Assembly (NCBI RefSeq): GCF_000248075.1
Contig: NZ_BAFB01000023.1
Coordinates: forward strand, 1-38,049
Length of the DNA: 38,049 nt
Source: Gordonia otitidis NBRC 100426
Lineage (GTDB): Bacteria; Actinomycetota; Actinomycetes; Mycobacteriales; Mycobacteriaceae
Direction: 5' to 3'
The notes beneath the pieces are model-generated. The model was not told the origin of the DNA, did not search any database, and worked only from the letters and a program-made list of their open reading frames with translations. Of this stretch, positions 8,159 to 16,475 are shown piece after piece. The position numbers and the translations under genes are program-made. The first letter of the stretch is position 1. Each line of letters starts with the position of its first letter.

Positions 8159-8455
8159 CCGGGAACCTCGCCGACGGCACCGCATTCAACGTCGACAGCA
8201 CCGGCATTCGCGTCGACAGCACCGCGTTTGTCGCCGACGGCACCGGCATTCGCGTCGACAGCACCGCGTTCGTCGCCGACAGCACCGGAAACCTCGCCGA
8301 CAGCACCGGCATTGTCGCCGACGGCACCGCATTTGACGCCGACGGCACCGCATTCAACGTTGACGGCACCGGCATTGTCGCCGACGGCACCGGGAACCTC
8401 GCCGACAGCACCGCATTTGACGCCGACGGCACCGCATTCAACGTCGACGGCACCG
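8159..8455 (+). repeat. Mosaic 21-bp tandem repeat array (13 full units), left arm
   Basis: Units run in exact 21-bp register from 8173 to 8445, with a partial unit at 8159-8172 and a final core at 8446-8455. Each unit has a fixed core GAC(G/A)GCACCG and an 11-bp second half that comes in a few recurring versions, such as CATTCAACGTC, GCATTCGCGTC, GCATTGTCGCC, GGAACCTCGCC and CATTTGACGCC. The array lies between the stop of the 7363 gene and the stop of the minus-strand DUF559 gene. It points toward that gene, opposite to the array at 9419-9649. Because 21 is divisible by three, long false reading frames cross it. Confidence 0.95.
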
Positions 8456-8471
8456 ATCATCGAGCCGCGTG

Positions 8472-9305
8472 TCAGTACAGCGCGCCGCGCTCGCGCAGTG
8501 CGGTTCGGATCTTGTTCATCACTTTGTCCGGGTTGGTTCGCAACTCGTCCTTGCGGACATGGATCACTGTCCACCCGAGCTTGCGGAGCCGCGCGTCGCG
8601 CTTCTCGTCGCGCGCGATCTGTTCGGGCGTGGAGTGGAACTCTTCTCCGTCGTACTCGACGGCAATCTTGGCCTCCACGTAGGCGAGGTCGACTCGAGCA
8701 ACGAAATCGCCGAACTCGTCGAAGACTTCCCATTGCACCACGGGCAAAGGCAACCCGGACTGGACCATGAACAACTTCAGCCACGCTTCCAGCGGTGACT
8801 CGCCCTTGCCATTGATGAACGGTATGAGTGCACGGAGCTGTCGGACGCCACGCCGGCCTTTGCGCATCTCGGCCATCTGCGTGAGTTTGGGGATCGAGAA
8901 CGACGTGGCACGCGCCAGATCCTCGAGTTGCCCGAGCGCGCGGAAGTCGGGCCGGCGTCGACCGAGGTCGTACGCAGTGCGCTCCGGAGTCGTGACGCGC
9001 ATGCCGTCGACCGTGGTGATCTCGTCTTCCCTCAGGTCGGTACGGATGATTCTGCGCGACCGCCCTGGCCGATTGCACGCCGTCGGTTCCCTGAACAATT
9101 CGATCTCGAAGTCACCGTCAAACCATGTGCAACCATGCAAGATCGACGCCGCGACACCGCCGACCACGCACCCGTCAGGCGCGGATGCGACAGCTGCCGC
9201 TATTCGGGCGCGCGCATCGGGCACTGACGTCCGGGGTACATAGACCGAACCGTGCAACCGCATGAACTCTGCGGCGATCCGCTCTGGTGACAGGCCGCGG
9301 TTCAC
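8472..9305 (-). CDS. AbiEi-like / DUF559 protein with PD-(D/E)XK nuclease-like C-terminus
   Basis: The 277-residue product starts at GTG 9305; no strong ribosome binding site was seen, so the start is uncertain. The N-terminal half resembles the AbiEi-type (type IV toxin-antitoxin, antitoxin-like) domain common in actinobacteria. The C-terminal ~110 residues resemble DUF559, a Vsr-like PD-(D/E)XK fold: VDLAYVEAKIAVEYDGEEFH, then RD..RDARLRKLGWTVIHV. The acidic residues and the conserved DG..H are all present. These proteins are widespread and poorly characterised; nuclease activity is inferred from the fold. It is a single gene with no AbiEii toxin partner nearby. Arrays of the same 21-bp repeat lie on both sides, pointing inward. 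A second family member is at 20452-21321. Confidence 0.75.
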   Translation of the reverse strand: MNRGLSPERIAAEFMRLHGSVYVPRTSVPDARARIAAAVASAPDGCVVGGVAASILHGCTWFDGDFEIELFREPTACNRPGRSRRIIRTDLREDEITTVDGMRVTTPERTAYDLGRRRPDFRALGQLEDLARATSFSIPKLTQMAEMRKGRRGVRQLRALIPFINGKGESPLEAWLKLFMVQSGLPLPVVQWEVFDEFGDFVARVDLAYVEAKIAVEYDGEEFHSTPEQIARDEKRDARLRKLGWTVIHVRKDELRTNPDKVMNKIRTALRERGALY

Positions 9306-9418
9306 GGATCGCGTTTCGAGGCGGCTTCGGTGGGAGGGTCATGAGGAGGGTTCATGGCACATCTGACGCACAGAATGTGCCTTTGGCTCCCTCACCTCCA
9401 CACTTTCTTCTCGAGCTT

Positions 9419-9649
9419 GGTGCTGTCGGCGCGATATGCGCTGCTGTCGGCGAGGAACGCGGTGCTGTCGGCGTCGAATCCGGTGCTGTCGGCGTCGAAC
9501 CGGGTGCTCTGGGCGCGATATGCGGTGCTGCCGGTGGGGAACGCGGTGCTGTCGGCGCGATATGCGGTGCTGTCGGCGTCGAACCGGGTGCTCTGGGCGC
9601 GATACCCGGTGCTGTCGGCGGGAAAACCGATGCCGTCGGCACGGCGGCC
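9419..9649 (-). repeat. Mosaic 21-bp tandem repeat array (about 11 units), right arm
   Basis: The core GGTGCTGTC (reverse complement of GACAGCACC) recurs at 9419, 9440, 9461, 9482, 9503, 9524, 9545, 9566, 9587, 9608 and 9629, exactly 21 bp apart, with some degeneration (GGTGCTCTG, GATGCCGTC). The variable halves include GGCGCGATATGC, GGCGTCGAACCG and GGCGAGGAACGC types, some recurring. It is the same repeat family as 8159-8455 in the opposite orientation. It occupies most of the 367-bp divergent region between the DUF559 gene and dinB2. Confidence 0.93.
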
Positions 9650-9672
9650 CGCGCGACCGTAGGCTTTGAGAC

Positions 9673-10947
9673 GTGAGCACGGATCGGCCGAACCGTTTCC
9701 GGTGGCTCCTGCACATCGATCTCGACCAGTTCCAGGTCTCGGTCGAGCGGCTGCGGAGTCCCGAGCTCGTCGACGTCCCGATCATCGTCGGCGGGAACGG
9801 GGATCCGTCCGAGCCGCGCAAGGTCGTGACGTGCGCGTCGTACGAGGCCCGCGGCCACGGTGTCCGCGCCGGGATGCCCTTGCGTGCAGCACACCGCAAA
9901 CTGGCGGACGCCGTGTTCCTCCCTCTCGACACCGACGCGTACGATGCCGCGTCGGCCGAGGTCATGGACACGATCCGCGGTCTGGGACATCCCGTCGAAG
10001 TCTGGGGATGGGACGAGGCGTACGTCGGTGTCGACGCGATCGACGACGCGACCCACGCCGCCGAAAATGAGGTCGGCGACGTCGAGATCACCGACATCGC
10101 GGCCCGCATGCGTATCGCGGTACTCGGCGCCACCGGTCTCGACTCGTCGGTCGGCATCAGCGATAACAAACAACGCGCGAAGATGGCGACGGAGTTCGCC
10201 AAGAAACCCGCGCGACTTCCCGACGGCGACCGCTCGACGTTCCTGCCGGTTCAACCCCTGCCCGAAAAGGTCTTCATGCTCGACGACCGCAACTGGATCG
10301 AGCTGATGGGGCAGCGGCCGACACGAGATCTGTGGAGTGTCGGACCCAAGACCTCGGAGAAACTCGCTGCGCACGGCATCCACACCGTCGATGACCTGAT
10401 CGCGACCCCACGCGACGACCTGATCGCCACCTTCGGTCCGCACCAGGGCAATTGGCTCTACGTGCTGTGCCGCGGTCGAGGCGACGCCACCATCACGCAG
10501 GAGCCATGGGAGGCCCGTTCGCATTCCAAGTCGCGGACCTTCCCGTCCGATCTGACCTCGGAATCCGACAAGCATTCCGCCGCAGAAGAATTGACGCGTG
10601 AACTACTCGACCAGGTCGTCAGTGAGGGACGTACGCCGTTCCGGGTCGCGGTCACGGTCCGGACATCGACCTTCTACACGAGGACCAAGTCACGTAAACT
10701 CGCCACTCCGACCATCGAACTCTCGCAGCTGACATCAGTTGTCATCGACCTCCTCGACCGCTTCGACGCCGACCGGCCCGTACGACTGCTCGGCGTCCGC
10801 ATGGACCTTCTTCCCCTCGACGACGGACCACCTCACGACGAACCACGTCACGACAGGTCACTCGACGCCGCGCAGCCCCCGGATGCCCCCGCACGCGACA
10901 CCCCAACGGCAGAAACAGATCTCGACCGGTTAGACGAGGTGACATGA
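9673..10947 (+). CDS. dinB: Y-family DNA polymerase, DinB2/DinP type, with Gln at the steric gate
   Basis: The 424-residue product is a DNA polymerase IV homologue. It has the first metal-binding motif (HIDLDQFQVSVE, Asp16) and the catalytic DE pair in VWGWDEAYV (Asp114-Glu115). It also has SVGISDNKQRAKMA, a helix-hairpin-helix segment (LWSVGPKTSEKLAAHGI) and the little-finger RTSTFYTRTKSRKL. From memory it is closest to mycobacterial DinB2. The residue after the conserved Phe20, an aromatic steric gate in E. coli DinB and Leu in mycobacterial DinB2, is Gln21 here. There is also an extra ~20-residue stretch after EFAKK. It performs translesion synthesis; weak ribonucleotide exclusion is possible. 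The stop overlaps the lipase start (ATGA). Confidence 0.9.
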   Translation: MSTDRPNRFRWLLHIDLDQFQVSVERLRSPELVDVPIIVGGNGDPSEPRKVVTCASYEARGHGVRAGMPLRAAHRKLADAVFLPLDTDAYDAASAEVMDTIRGLGHPVEVWGWDEAYVGVDAIDDATHAAENEVGDVEITDIAARMRIAVLGATGLDSSVGISDNKQRAKMATEFAKKPARLPDGDRSTFLPVQPLPEKVFMLDDRNWIELMGQRPTRDLWSVGPKTSEKLAAHGIHTVDDLIATPRDDLIATFGPHQGNWLYVLCRGRGDATITQEPWEARSHSKSRTFPSDLTSESDKHSAAEELTRELLDQVVSEGRTPFRVAVTVRTSTFYTRTKSRKLATPTIELSQLTSVVIDLLDRFDADRPVRLLGVRMDLLPLDDGPPHDEPRHDRSLDAAQPPDAPARDTPTAETDLDRLDEVT

Positions 10948-11918
10948 CTCGGCAGAACACAATTCGACGACGCTGCGCGGCGGCGACCGTCTCGACAATG
11001 ATCGCGGCACTCGCGCTGCTGATCGTTCCGACCACGGCCGACGCCGCGCCGCGACTTCCGGTGACCTACAACTTCCTCGATGGCGCGCGCGCCGAACTCG
11101 CGCACCCCGGCGGCTCGCTGCCGGGAACCAACGACTTCTCCTGCCGTCCGACGGCCCGCCATCCCCGGCCCGTCGTCCTGGTCCACGGCAGTGGTGGTGG
11201 CCGACAGACGAATTGGGCCACGCTTGCCCCGGTGTTGGCCAACGAGGGCTACTGCGTTTTCGCCCCGACCTACGGAGCGTTGTCGACGCAATGGCCCGTG
11301 TCTGCACTCGGCGGACTCGGCCCCAAGGACGACAGCGCCTGGCAACTGAAAGCGTTCATGGAGAAGGTACTGGCGGCCACGCGCACCCGACAGGTCGACG
11401 TCGTCGGACACTCTCTGGGCACCGAGATCCCGACCTATTGGATGAAGTACCTCGGTGGGCGCGGTCAGGTGGCGCACTATGTGTCGCTCGCACCGTACTG
11501 GCGCCAGGGGCCCGACGACGACGACGCCAGAGGCGAGGCCGTCGCGCAGTTCCGGCAGTCGCTCGGAATCCCAGCGCCGAGACGCCCCGACTGCCCCGAA
11601 TGTGTGGCGCCCCCAAGCAACCTGGACTTCAATCATGCGGTCCGCCAGCCGACTCCCTACCTTCCGGGAGTGCGCTACACGAACATCGTGACCAGGTTCG
11701 ACGACATCGTCACGCCCTACTGGGTCGGTCTCCTGCCGGGTGGTCCGGGAACAACGGTGCGCAACATCGAATTACAGGACGGCTGCGACCGTGACTTCGC
11801 CGACCACCTGTCGATCGTGTCCGACCGTAGGGCCGTGGCGCACGTCCTCAACGCGCTCGACCCCGCACATCCGCGGCCGGTCCCGTGTGACTTCGTGCCG
11901 CCGATCACCGGCGGATAG
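10944..11918 (+). CDS. Secreted lipase/esterase, alpha/beta hydrolase (Lipase_2 type)
   Basis: The ATG at 10944 overlaps the dinB2 stop by four bases. The 324-residue product has a Sec signal peptide: Arg-rich N-terminus, hydrophobic core at about residues 13-30, and a TADAA cleavage region near 35. The mature part has VVLVHGSGGG (oxyanion region, residues 77-86) and the nucleophile elbow GHSLG with Ser157. Candidate triad partners are the Asp in RFDDIVTPY and the His in FADHLSIV. Several paired cysteines fit an exported, disulfide-stabilised enzyme. It resembles actinobacterial triacylglycerol lipases and esterases (LipB/EstA class). Coupling to a DNA polymerase gene has no obvious functional meaning. 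Confidence 0.82.
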   Translation: MTRQNTIRRRCAAATVSTMIAALALLIVPTTADAAPRLPVTYNFLDGARAELAHPGGSLPGTNDFSCRPTARHPRPVVLVHGSGGGRQTNWATLAPVLANEGYCVFAPTYGALSTQWPVSALGGLGPKDDSAWQLKAFMEKVLAATRTRQVDVVGHSLGTEIPTYWMKYLGGRGQVAHYVSLAPYWRQGPDDDDARGEAVAQFRQSLGIPAPRRPDCPECVAPPSNLDFNHAVRQPTPYLPGVRYTNIVTRFDDIVTPYWVGLLPGGPGTTVRNIELQDGCDRDFADHLSIVSDRRAVAHVLNALDPAHPRPVPCDFVPPITGG

Positions 11919-11924
11919 CGCTGG

Positions 11925-13625
11925 TCAGGACACGCGTTCCTGGGCCACATGTTCGCGTGCATGCGCGACGGCGTCGTCGAGGTTCGTCATGAGGTGATTC
12001 TCGTGTCGCAGTTCGTCGATCACACCGACGCCCTCGAGTAGCTTGAGGTGATCGTCCTGCACGCCCTTGATGATGACGGTGATGCCCCGCTTCTCCAGGT
12101 CGGACACGATCTCGGCGAGTGTGTGCGCGCCCGTGGCGTCGAGCATGCCGAGATGTGACATGCGGATGATCACCACGCGGACCGTTGCATCGGTGTCTGC
12201 GCCTGACGCGATGGTTGCCGAGATGCGCTCTGCCGCCCCGAAGAACATGGCTCCGTCGAGTCGCAGCAATGCGATGTGGGCATCGCCGGGTTGTGCGGGG
12301 CCCGGTAGCGGCTCGCGTGTCACGCTCGACCGCTTCGCCACCTGACGTAGCGCGAAGAACGCTGCCACCACGATGCCGATCTGTACCGCCTCGATGAGGT
12401 CGAAGCAGACGGTGATGATCGCGGTCACGACGAAGATCAGTGCGTCAGATCGTGTCGAGCGCATGATCTTTCGTACCGTCGACCCGGAGATCATCCGGAA
12501 ACACGTCACCATCAACACGCCCGACAGTGCCGCGAGTGGGATCTGCGAGACGGGCCCGGTGGCCAGATACACCACGCCGAGCAGGAACAGGGAATGCACG
12601 ATCGCCGACACGCGTGTTCGTGCGCCTGAACGCACGTTGACCGCGGTACGCGCGATCGCGCCCGTCGCGGGCATGCCACCGAACAATCCCGAGGCCACCG
12701 ACGCGAGTCCCTGACCGGTGAGTTCGCGGTCGGGGTCGTACGGTCCGGTCGGCGACATCGTCGCAGCCACCCGTGCCGAGAGCAGCGACTCGATGGCGGC
12801 GAGAGCGGCGATCGCCAGCGCTGCACCACCGAGCGATTGCATCGCGTCGATGTCGAGGTGCGGAAGAATCGGTGCCGGCAGATGCGACGGCAATTCGCCG
12901 ATCCGGCGTACCCCGACATGCGCGAACTGCACGATGAGGGTGACGACGATGACCGCGGTGAGGGATTCAGGGATCGCGCGATGGACTCTGGGCAGCCCGA
13001 TCATCAGGATGGCGATCACCGCCACGACACCGAGCGTCTTTGCCGCGACCGCCCAATCTGCATGCGCAACAACATGTATGGCTGCAGGCAGGGTGCGCTC
13101 GCCCTTCGGCGCGTCGGCGCCGAACGCCGCGGGTACCTGCTGGAGAAAGATGATGATCGCGATACCGAGGGTGAAGCCTTCGATCACCGGCCACGGGATG
13201 AACGTCACCGCGCGCCCGAGTCCTACTACTCCGGCGATCAGGACTATCAGACCGGCGAGGATCGTGACCAGGGCGATCGAGCCGAGGCCGTGACTGGCGA
13301 CGATGGGTGCGAGGATCACGGCCATCGCGCCGGTCGGTCCGGACACCTGGACGTGCGAACCACCGAAGATGGCGGCGACCAGACCGGCCACGACTGCGGT
13401 GATCAGACCGGCGGCGGCTCCGACTCCCGAGCTGATGCCGAATGCCAGCGCCAGCGGTAGTGCGACCACACCGACCGTGATTCCGGCGAGGATGTCCGAC
13501 TTCCAGGAGTGTCGAAGGCCGCTGTAATCGGAGCGGTTCGGTAACAGGTGCAGCAGTCGTTGTGGGTGGACAGCCTGTAACCAGGCCGGGGTGTGATTGC
13601 CCGACCCGGTGGTTGCAGTACTCAC
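11925..13625 (-). CDS. SulP family inorganic anion transporter with STAS domain
   Basis: The GTG start at 13625 overlaps the arsR stop (GTGA), so the two genes are coupled. The 566-residue product begins with the SulP entry motif (LRHSWKSDILAGITVGVVALPLALAFG). The VQVSGPTGAMAVIL segment, about 10-12 membrane helices and a GGMPATGAIARTAVNVRSGARTR motif follow. A cytoplasmic STAS domain occupies about residues 445-560, with MSHLGMLDATGAHTL as its conserved loop. SulP proteins carry sulfate, bicarbonate or dicarboxylates; the substrate cannot be read from the sequence. The ArsR neighbour suggests ligand-dependent control. Confidence 0.9.
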   Translation of the reverse strand: MSTATTGSGNHTPAWLQAVHPQRLLHLLPNRSDYSGLRHSWKSDILAGITVGVVALPLALAFGISSGVGAAAGLITAVVAGLVAAIFGGSHVQVSGPTGAMAVILAPIVASHGLGSIALVTILAGLIVLIAGVVGLGRAVTFIPWPVIEGFTLGIAIIIFLQQVPAAFGADAPKGERTLPAAIHVVAHADWAVAAKTLGVVAVIAILMIGLPRVHRAIPESLTAVIVVTLIVQFAHVGVRRIGELPSHLPAPILPHLDIDAMQSLGGAALAIAALAAIESLLSARVAATMSPTGPYDPDRELTGQGLASVASGLFGGMPATGAIARTAVNVRSGARTRVSAIVHSLFLLGVVYLATGPVSQIPLAALSGVLMVTCFRMISGSTVRKIMRSTRSDALIFVVTAIITVCFDLIEAVQIGIVVAAFFALRQVAKRSSVTREPLPGPAQPGDAHIALLRLDGAMFFGAAERISATIASGADTDATVRVVIIRMSHLGMLDATGAHTLAEIVSDLEKRGITVIIKGVQDDHLKLLEGVGVIDELRHENHLMTNLDDAVAHAREHVAQERVS

Positions 13626-13984
13626 TGCTTGACGACGGGCGGCAGAGCAGACATCGCGTCGAGCTGGTCGCGCTCGGCGCCCAGCGTATCGGCCAGGAAG
13701 CCGCGCGCGGTCACGAGAAGGTCAGCGACCTTCGGGTTGGCGAGTTCATAGAACACGGCGTTGCCGACGCGTTCGCTGTGCACCACGCGATGTCGTTTGA
13801 GGACGGCGAGATGCTGCGACATCGTCGTCGGCTCGAGGCCTGTGATCGTGAGCAGCTCGCTGACGGGTGTCGGGACCCCGTTGGAGCTGAGTACCTCGAG
13901 CACGCGGATGCGGACCGGGTGTGCGAGCCCCTTGAACAGGTTCGCCTTGATTTCGTAGAGCGGTTGCGGCCAGCTGCTGGGCAT
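13622..13984 (-). CDS. ArsR/SmtB family transcriptional regulator
   Basis: ATG 13984 is chosen because a near-perfect AAGGAGGT stands six bases upstream on the minus strand; an in-frame ATG at 14005 would put that site inside the gene. The 120-residue protein is a winged-helix ArsR repressor: FKGLAHPVRIRVLEVL, VSELLTITGLEPTTMSQHLAVLKRHRVV as recognition helix, and a wing with RVGNAVFYEL. It contains no cysteine, so the classical Cys metal site and persulfide sensing are ruled out. It probably represses itself and the coupled SulP gene through the palindrome at 14019-14034. Confidence 0.88.
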   Translation of the reverse strand: MPSSWPQPLYEIKANLFKGLAHPVRIRVLEVLSSNGVPTPVSELLTITGLEPTTMSQHLAVLKRHRVVHSERVGNAVFYELANPKVADLLVTARGFLADTLGAERDQLDAMSALPPVVKQ

Positions 13985-14018
13985 GTGCCGACCTCCTTGG
14001 TGCATCGATCGGATAGTG

Positions 14019-14034
14019 GCTTAATGGATTAAGC
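14019..14034 (-). promoter_or_regulatory. Palindromic operator candidate for arsR-sulP
   Basis: GCTTAAT-GG-ATTAAGC is a perfect 7-bp inverted repeat 35 bp upstream of the arsR start. Nearby AATCCATT at 14043-14050 repeats part of it. AT-rich palindromes of this size are typical ArsR-family sites. The binding partner is inferred from position. Confidence 0.65.
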
Positions 14035-14092
14035 AATTCTGCAATCCATTGATAGCACTTGCGGTCACGAAGGTCGAGTCAGGTGTGAGCTA

Positions 14093-14593
14093 TCACGCTT
14101 CGCCGCGGGGTACGCGGACGCCGAGGAGTTCGGCCTCGGGGTCGGCTTCGAGGCCGAGGCGATCCCAATCGAGACCGACAGAGACGACAGCGTATGCCGA
14201 GGTGGGGAACCGTTCGATGTACCCGTCGGGGTCGAGCGCGAGCGCAGTCTGCGGCATGCCGGGCTCGTGCCCGACGACCAGCAGCGTCGACGCGTCCTCC
14301 GGGGCGTACACGCGGATCGCTTCGAGAATGTCGAACGGCGTTCCGCCGTAGATCTCGTCGAGATAGGTGACCGGAGCGGACACGCCCGTGCGCTCGAGTG
14401 TCTGACGGGTTCTGGTGGCGGTCGAGCAGAGCACGGCGTCGACCTGTAGGTCTTCGGAACGAATCCATTCGCCGGCGAGCGCTGCCTCTCGGCGCCCCCG
14501 ATCGGCAAGCGGACGCTCGTGATCTGCAACGCCGGACGGATACCCCGACTTTCCGTGTCGCATCAATATCAGCGTGCGCGGCCCGGTACTCAT
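14093..14593 (-). CDS. SixA-like histidine phosphatase
   Basis: ATG 14593 starts a 166-residue protein that opens TLILMRHGKS, the RHG signature of the phosphoglycerate mutase/histidine phosphatase superfamily with the phospho-acceptor His. ERPLADRGRREA and LCSTATRTRQT follow, and a second catalytic His lies in LLVVGHEPGM. The short length and Lys after RHG place it with the SixA branch, which dephosphorylates phosphohistidine proteins; the actual substrate is unknown. The start overlaps the stop of the upstream gene (ATGA), so the pair is coupled. Confidence 0.85.
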   Translation of the reverse strand: MSTGPRTLILMRHGKSGYPSGVADHERPLADRGRREAALAGEWIRSEDLQVDAVLCSTATRTRQTLERTGVSAPVTYLDEIYGGTPFDILEAIRVYAPEDASTLLVVGHEPGMPQTALALDPDGYIERFPTSAYAVVSVGLDWDRLGLEADPEAELLGVRVPRGEA

Positions 14594-14997
14594 GCGATGT
14601 GTCGAGTGCTGCTGGGGTCGCCGCGGAGCCGGGTGTCGGCGATGCGCAGCACGGTGACGGTGGCTCGCCACGCCGCGGACTCCTGGCGACAGAACTGCGC
14701 GTGCTCGTCGTCACCACGTATCGACGCCTCGTCGGCCTCGGCGTCGAACTCGTAGGCCTCGTCGAGGCAATCCGCGATGACCGACAGCATCGCCGCATGG
14801 TCGGTACGCGAGGAGTCGAGGACGCGTGCAATCGCCTCGGCGTCGAGTGTCGCGAGCTGTTCGAGTTCGGTCCGGAACCAGGAGATCGCCCGTGCGGCGC
14901 CAGTCGGAGCGTCGTGCAGCCCGGCGTCATCAGCGCGGGTGGGACGTCCCGTGGTTAAGTGGTTCATGGCACCGTCGGCGTGCTGTGTGTGCCGCAT
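14590..14997 (-). CDS. Small helical protein of unknown function
   Basis: The 135-residue product starts at ATG 14997; an in-frame ATG at 14967 is an alternative and neither has a clear ribosome binding site. It is rich in Ala, Asp, Glu and Arg and predicted mainly helical, with no signal peptide or membrane segment. I recognise no family. It overlaps the SixA-like gene by four bases, so the two proteins probably act together or at least are made together. Confidence 0.6.
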   Translation of the reverse strand: MRHTQHADGAMNHLTTGRPTRADDAGLHDAPTGAARAISWFRTELEQLATLDAEAIARVLDSSRTDHAAMLSVIADCLDEAYEFDAEADEASIRGDDEHAQFCRQESAAWRATVTVLRIADTRLRGDPSSTRHIA

Positions 14998-15057
14998 GAC
15001 TCCAGATTAGTGCGCGAGTACGACGCAGAGTCGCTGCGACACCACTAGCCTGGTGCC

Positions 15058-15927
15058 GTGCATTCCTGGGTTCCCGCGCTGCTCGCCATCTCGGCAGCGC
15101 TGCTGATCGCAGGGGGAACCGTGCTGCGGCAACGCGCCTCCAGGGCGTCAGGAGCCATCACGCCGGGCTGGTGGCTCGGTGCCGGGATCGCCATCGCGGG
15201 CTTCGTGCTGCAGGCCTCGGCTCTGGGACTCGGCTCGATCCTGCTGGTCCAGCCGCTGGTGGTGCTTGCGGTCCTGTTCGCACTGCCGCTCGAGGCGTGG
15301 GCCGACCACCGTCATCCCAGGCTCAAGGAATGGGCGTGGGGCGCCGTCCTGGTCGGCTGTGTGGCGACCTTCCTGCTGATCTCGCGACCCGAACCCTCGC
15401 TTCGACGGCCCAACGACGCTGTGATGTGGGGGACCGTCGTCGCCGTGGCAGCGGTCGTCGTGGCATGCGTCGTGTTCGCCGAGCGGTCGAGTCCGCATTA
15501 CCGAGCGTTGTTCTACGGGCTCGCCGCGGGCACGTTGTTCGGTGTGTCTGCGTTGCTCATCAAGACCGTCGTGTATCAGATGACCCACGACTTCTTGCAC
15601 ACGTTCGCCAAGCCGGAGCTCTACTTGCTGGTACTGGTCGCCGCGGGTGCTGTGCTGGCGCAGCAGAAGGGGTTCGGGGCGGGAGACCTCCAGACGTCGT
15701 TCCCCGCGATGAACGTCATGGAGCCGGCCGTCTCGATGGCACTCGGGGTGATCCTGCTCGGCGAGAATCTGAAGGTGTCGGTGCCCACGGCGCTGTTCCT
15801 CGGCATCGTGTTGGCGGCGATGGTCCGCTCCGTGGTGGAGCTGGCGAAGCTCTCGGCAGTCAGGGGAGAAGAACTCGAGGCGCAACGACGTGAGTCGACT
15901 GTTGCGCCGATCCGCCGGGTGGCGTGA
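15058..15927 (+). CDS. DMT (EamA/NIPA-like) family transporter
   Basis: GTG 15058 starts a 289-residue integral membrane protein with about nine to ten hydrophobic helices in two halves, ending in a charged cytoplasmic tail. Motifs such as LGLGSILLVQPLVVLAVLFALPLEA and the repeat-like FPAMNVMEPAVSMALGVILLGE match the drug/metabolite transporter superfamily. The branch resembles NIPA magnesium transporters and similar actinobacterial proteins. Substrate cannot be assigned. It stands alone between genes transcribed away from and toward it. Confidence 0.75.
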   Translation: MHSWVPALLAISAALLIAGGTVLRQRASRASGAITPGWWLGAGIAIAGFVLQASALGLGSILLVQPLVVLAVLFALPLEAWADHRHPRLKEWAWGAVLVGCVATFLLISRPEPSLRRPNDAVMWGTVVAVAAVVVACVVFAERSSPHYRALFYGLAAGTLFGVSALLIKTVVYQMTHDFLHTFAKPELYLLVLVAAGAVLAQQKGFGAGDLQTSFPAMNVMEPAVSMALGVILLGENLKVSVPTALFLGIVLAAMVRSVVELAKLSAVRGEELEAQRRESTVAPIRRVA

Positions 15928-15951
15928 CGCCCGACGAGGACGGTGCGCCCC

Positions 15952-16410
15952 TCAGACCGTGACGCCCTCGATCACGCCGGTCAGGCTCTCGGCCCACTCG
16001 GCTGCAGCTTTCGCCGGTTTGATCGACGACGAGTTGTCGTGCCGGAAGTGCTGGCCGACCTGTGTGGCGCCTTGCCGGGTCAGGAGCTCCGCCATCAACT
16101 CACCCCCACGGTTGAAGGTCTCGCCGTAGATCGTGTCGCCGAGCCCGAATACGGCGAATCGAATCCCGGACAGATTGGGGGTGGTCTCGGTGATCTCCTC
16201 GGCGAACGGTTCAGCACCGGTCGGCAGCTCGCCCTCGCCGTACGTCGAGCAGACGATGATCAGAAAGTCCGACGGGTCGAGATCATCGACGGCGAACTCG
16301 CTCATGTCGTAGATCGACGGGTCGTGCTCGACCGTCAGGACGTCGGCGATGGCGTCGGCAACGAGCTCCGAGTTGCCGGTTTCGGTGCCGTAGAGGATGA
16401 CGACGGACAC
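15952..16410 (-). CDS. Flavodoxin-like FMN protein
   Basis: GTG 16410 is chosen because AAGGAG lies six bases upstream on the minus strand; an ATG at 16455 in frame lacks a site. The 152-residue protein has the FMN phosphate loop YGTETGNSE at residues 6-14 and the flavin-contacting CSTYGEGELP and FGLGDTIYG loops, with the normal short-chain flavodoxin length. Flavodoxins replace ferredoxin as electron carriers when iron is short. An iron-box sequence 66 bp upstream (16476-16494) fits induction under iron limitation. Confidence 0.88.
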   Translation of the reverse strand: MSVVILYGTETGNSELVADAIADVLTVEHDPSIYDMSEFAVDDLDPSDFLIIVCSTYGEGELPTGAEPFAEEITETTPNLSGIRFAVFGLGDTIYGETFNRGGELMAELLTRQGATQVGQHFRHDNSSSIKPAKAAAEWAESLTGVIEGVTV

Positions 16411-16475
16411 GATCTGCTCCTTGGGTGTCTCGAGTGGATAAGGGTGTTGGCGCACTCATCACGCCGCAATCAAAG

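Noticed and set aside
7729..9078. Long frames crossing the 21-bp repeat arrays on either strand, giving repetitive heptad proteins
   Set aside because: A 21-bp period keeps frames open automatically; these frames overlap well-supported genes, have no ribosome binding sites and change composition at the array edges.
8159..9649. CRISPR array
   Set aside because: Units are only 21 bp, the variable halves are 11 bp and recur many times, and no cas gene is present.
9419..9672. SOS (LexA) box upstream of the polymerase gene
   Set aside because: TCGAAC occurs inside repeat units but without the matching GTTCGA half at the required spacing.
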